Source: Opisthorchis felineus (lineage: Eukaryota; Platyhelminthes; Trematoda; Opisthorchiida; Opisthorchiidae). From it: DNA of 64,000 nucleotides. Position 1 is the stretch's first letter. Each line of letters begins with the position of its first letter. The stretch covers positions 424,390-488,389 of the forward strand of contig SJOL01008888.1 in the NCBI GenBank assembly GCA_004794785.1, given 5' to 3'. This document shows, one piece after another, positions 54,501-57,500 of this stretch. The notes under the pieces are model-generated. The model was not told the DNA's origin and did no database searches. It was given only the letters and a program-made list of their open reading frames with translations. The position numbers and the translations under genes were made by a program.

Positions 54501-57500
54501 CTGTCGAGAGGACTTATGAGTAGATTGTTCCGTCAAAAGGACAGGTGGTGTTTTTGACTTCCCTATCCAGCAGAAACGAATCAAGAAAACCATCTGCCTG
54601 ATTTTGATGGCCTTTGCAGACGACAATGTGTACAATTAAAGGGCCACATATCACCCCCACGCTAATTCACAGCTTCCCAAAATGCAAAGTGAAGACCCGG
54701 AGGTGGATTTTCACTCGAGGGCTAACTGAAGAGTTGACGCGAAGTGACTCGCTTGGATCGATCAGCGTCATTCATGTGTGTCACGATCGAGTGCAGTGTC
54801 TACTGATGTTCTGTCAAGCGAAATGTTCGTGCACCCAGCACGTTCCGTCGAACAGTACCACGAGAAGCTACAAGCGACCATTAATTGGGTCACGATCAGT
54901 ATCTCGTCTTCCAAGTCTAAGGTGAATAGAGTATGTTTGTAAGCCGGGGAACAATCCCCGAATATGATTGGTTGTTTGGGTAGTCGGTTCTTTTGTTGTG
55001 CCTGCAACTACCCAAACGATCAGTCAGTGCTGGCGGCTAGTAGTTTGAATACTTAACCGTTCAGCAACGAGCGCCTGATTAGCAGTGTGATTAACTCGCA
55101 GTTAGACCACCGCACATCTTTCAGTCACAGAAACCACATCACGTGGTCGAGTGTTGATTGGCTGGCTCCTCGAGTGACGGTTTCTCAGATGGAAGTCTCA
55201 CTCATCCTGTAAACTTATTCCTTCTATGAGTTACTTATATATTGTTGGTCGTTGGAGTAGATTCGGTTACTTACAACATTTGGCCGCCGATCCTATTCTC
55301 TCGGGTCTATATCGGCACCGGGGGAGAGATGGCTCATTGGTTAGAGCGCGAATTTACTGGCCAGAAGGTCAGTGGTTCGAATCCGACCTCTGTCTCTCGA
55401 CTTCCCCTGTCTGGGCTTGGGCGACCCGGGAGTATCCCAGCCCACGTGCTTCCTGGTGGCATGGCAGCTAGGCACCGGAAGGGTGTTACAGCTGAACGAT
55501 ATCGGCACCAAGAGCCTGCATTTAGCGCCAAATTCGGTCCTGCGCAAACCGTCCTTGACCAAAAATCTATGCTTAGGCAGATAAAAGGATTTCAATTAAG
55601 ATTTCGTCCTCTCACTGAAGCCAATCTATTCTGGGAAGCCGAGAAACACTATGTACATGTGTTTCATCCTTAATGGGAATCATCAACGGTGCGCATCTCT
55701 CGAAACTCCGAAGAGTTTCCAATCCGGCTGACGATCTAAGGCTAAGTCGTTTGGTCACGAGCGACCTATCACTCATTGGGGATACAGCCGCTCGATTGGT
55801 TAAAGGTGCATCTCGGAGGAGTGACCAACAAGGACGCTGGCTGGTTTACTGAACTAGCCTTACAAACTTCCATTTGTAACCAGACGTCTTTCAACAGTTT
55901 CTATGAGGATCAAGTATAACTTCACACTTCGTCCTCAGTAAATGCTCCAGAATCGTTATGAATCGTTTCGCACAACCACATGAAGGGTGGAAACGAGCCA
56001 GAGGCGGTCAAACAATGACTTGGCAGCGAAGTATAAAAGCCAGTACCAGCAAACTCGGCTGCGCTGGTCACTGCCGTCTTCCTAGATGGGGACCCCGAGA
56101 CGGGCCACATCAATGGTTAGAGACATTGTCAGACATGGCCCAGTTGCGCCCTCAGTGGCGCTCGTGCATCCAAGCTATTGCCTTCAATGCATAGCTCCCT
56201 TCCCAATTCCCCCACTTAACGGTCCACTGACAGTGCCGTATTTACGCACCAATTTATCAGCTCTCGCCTCCAATGCGCAGCTACCTACCCCACATACTCA
56301 AAGCGTCGGTGAACGAAACTGTGGCAGCTACAACCACTGTACGACAAGTACGCGATTCTTATAGCTGACAATGATGGTGTTAGTCTTTAAGCGACAAGTC
56401 ATCTTCGACAGAAGTACTCTGGTGTGAAGAGGAAAGCCAGCTATAAAGTCATCAACTGACAACATTTTGACGAGTGGCACAAGCAAGATTTGCGTCCTTA
56501 AAGTTTCGAGATGCTGTGATGAGATCTAGGGCGTCCTCTGACGCAACACATTCCTACCAGTTTCTACTACTTCATGTAACCTTGCATGCTTATGGTTCGT
56601 TTACAGTGAGTAAATGAATACAACCCAAATGCTGTTGGGTGTATGCATTTGCATCTTTCGTTCCGTTTTTTTTCATTTTCTCCCTCACTTTGTTCCCACA
56701 TGCGCGGCACTATGTATGGACGAGCACGCAGATAACTTCAAGTCGGTTACTTGTCATGACCGGCTGCATGATTTAACCTGTTGAATCTATCCTCCACTTT
56801 GTTCGGAAGGGCCACTTGTTCATTCGTTCTTTTCAGTTTCTACTGTAAATCACTTAGTACCACGGGAAGTGATTATGTACGAGAATTCTGACACCGATCG
56901 ATTATGAGGTAGTGTGTTCTCGAGGAATTCCTTCGCAATCGCAGCATCCAAACTAGGGTAAGCGTCACTGCTTAGAAGTTGACTTTGTTCAGATAGTCTT
57001 GACACGTGATGCCATTAGAAAGTCCATTGATGCTAGCGCCTCCTACCCCACCTCCCCAAGCCGTCGGCGAAAGAAACTGGTGGTTATAACCACTGTACAA
57101 CATGTACATGTTTTTTAGAGCCGATGATGACGTTTTGTGACTGCGTCCAGTCACAGTCAACATACATGTCTTTAGCTTTCTCGGTATGGAGGACACCAAG
57201 ATATAAGAAATGAACTTACCGATTTTTCAAGCAAACAAACAGATACTTTTAAAATAAACGTGAACCTGGACTTCGTTGCCGTTGTTTTATTTATATTGAC
57301 CCCAAAAACCTGATCGTATTTTGAAGCCATGAACCCACTCTTTCGAGAACATTTCTAACTTTTCACTCAAGACTCCTCATTGTACTTAAACGATTTAGCT
57401 GGGTGAATCGCACTAGCTTATCTTCCAGTAAGCCATAATGCTGACAAATGTGTTCGCGCCACCTCACCGACCGGATGTGAAATTACGAGTCAGCTATCGA

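Noticed and set aside
19255..55498. tRNA-like A and B boxes as true tRNA genes
   Set aside because: The heads do not close into a cloverleaf with an anticodon arm, and each continues into the same 100-bp SINE body.
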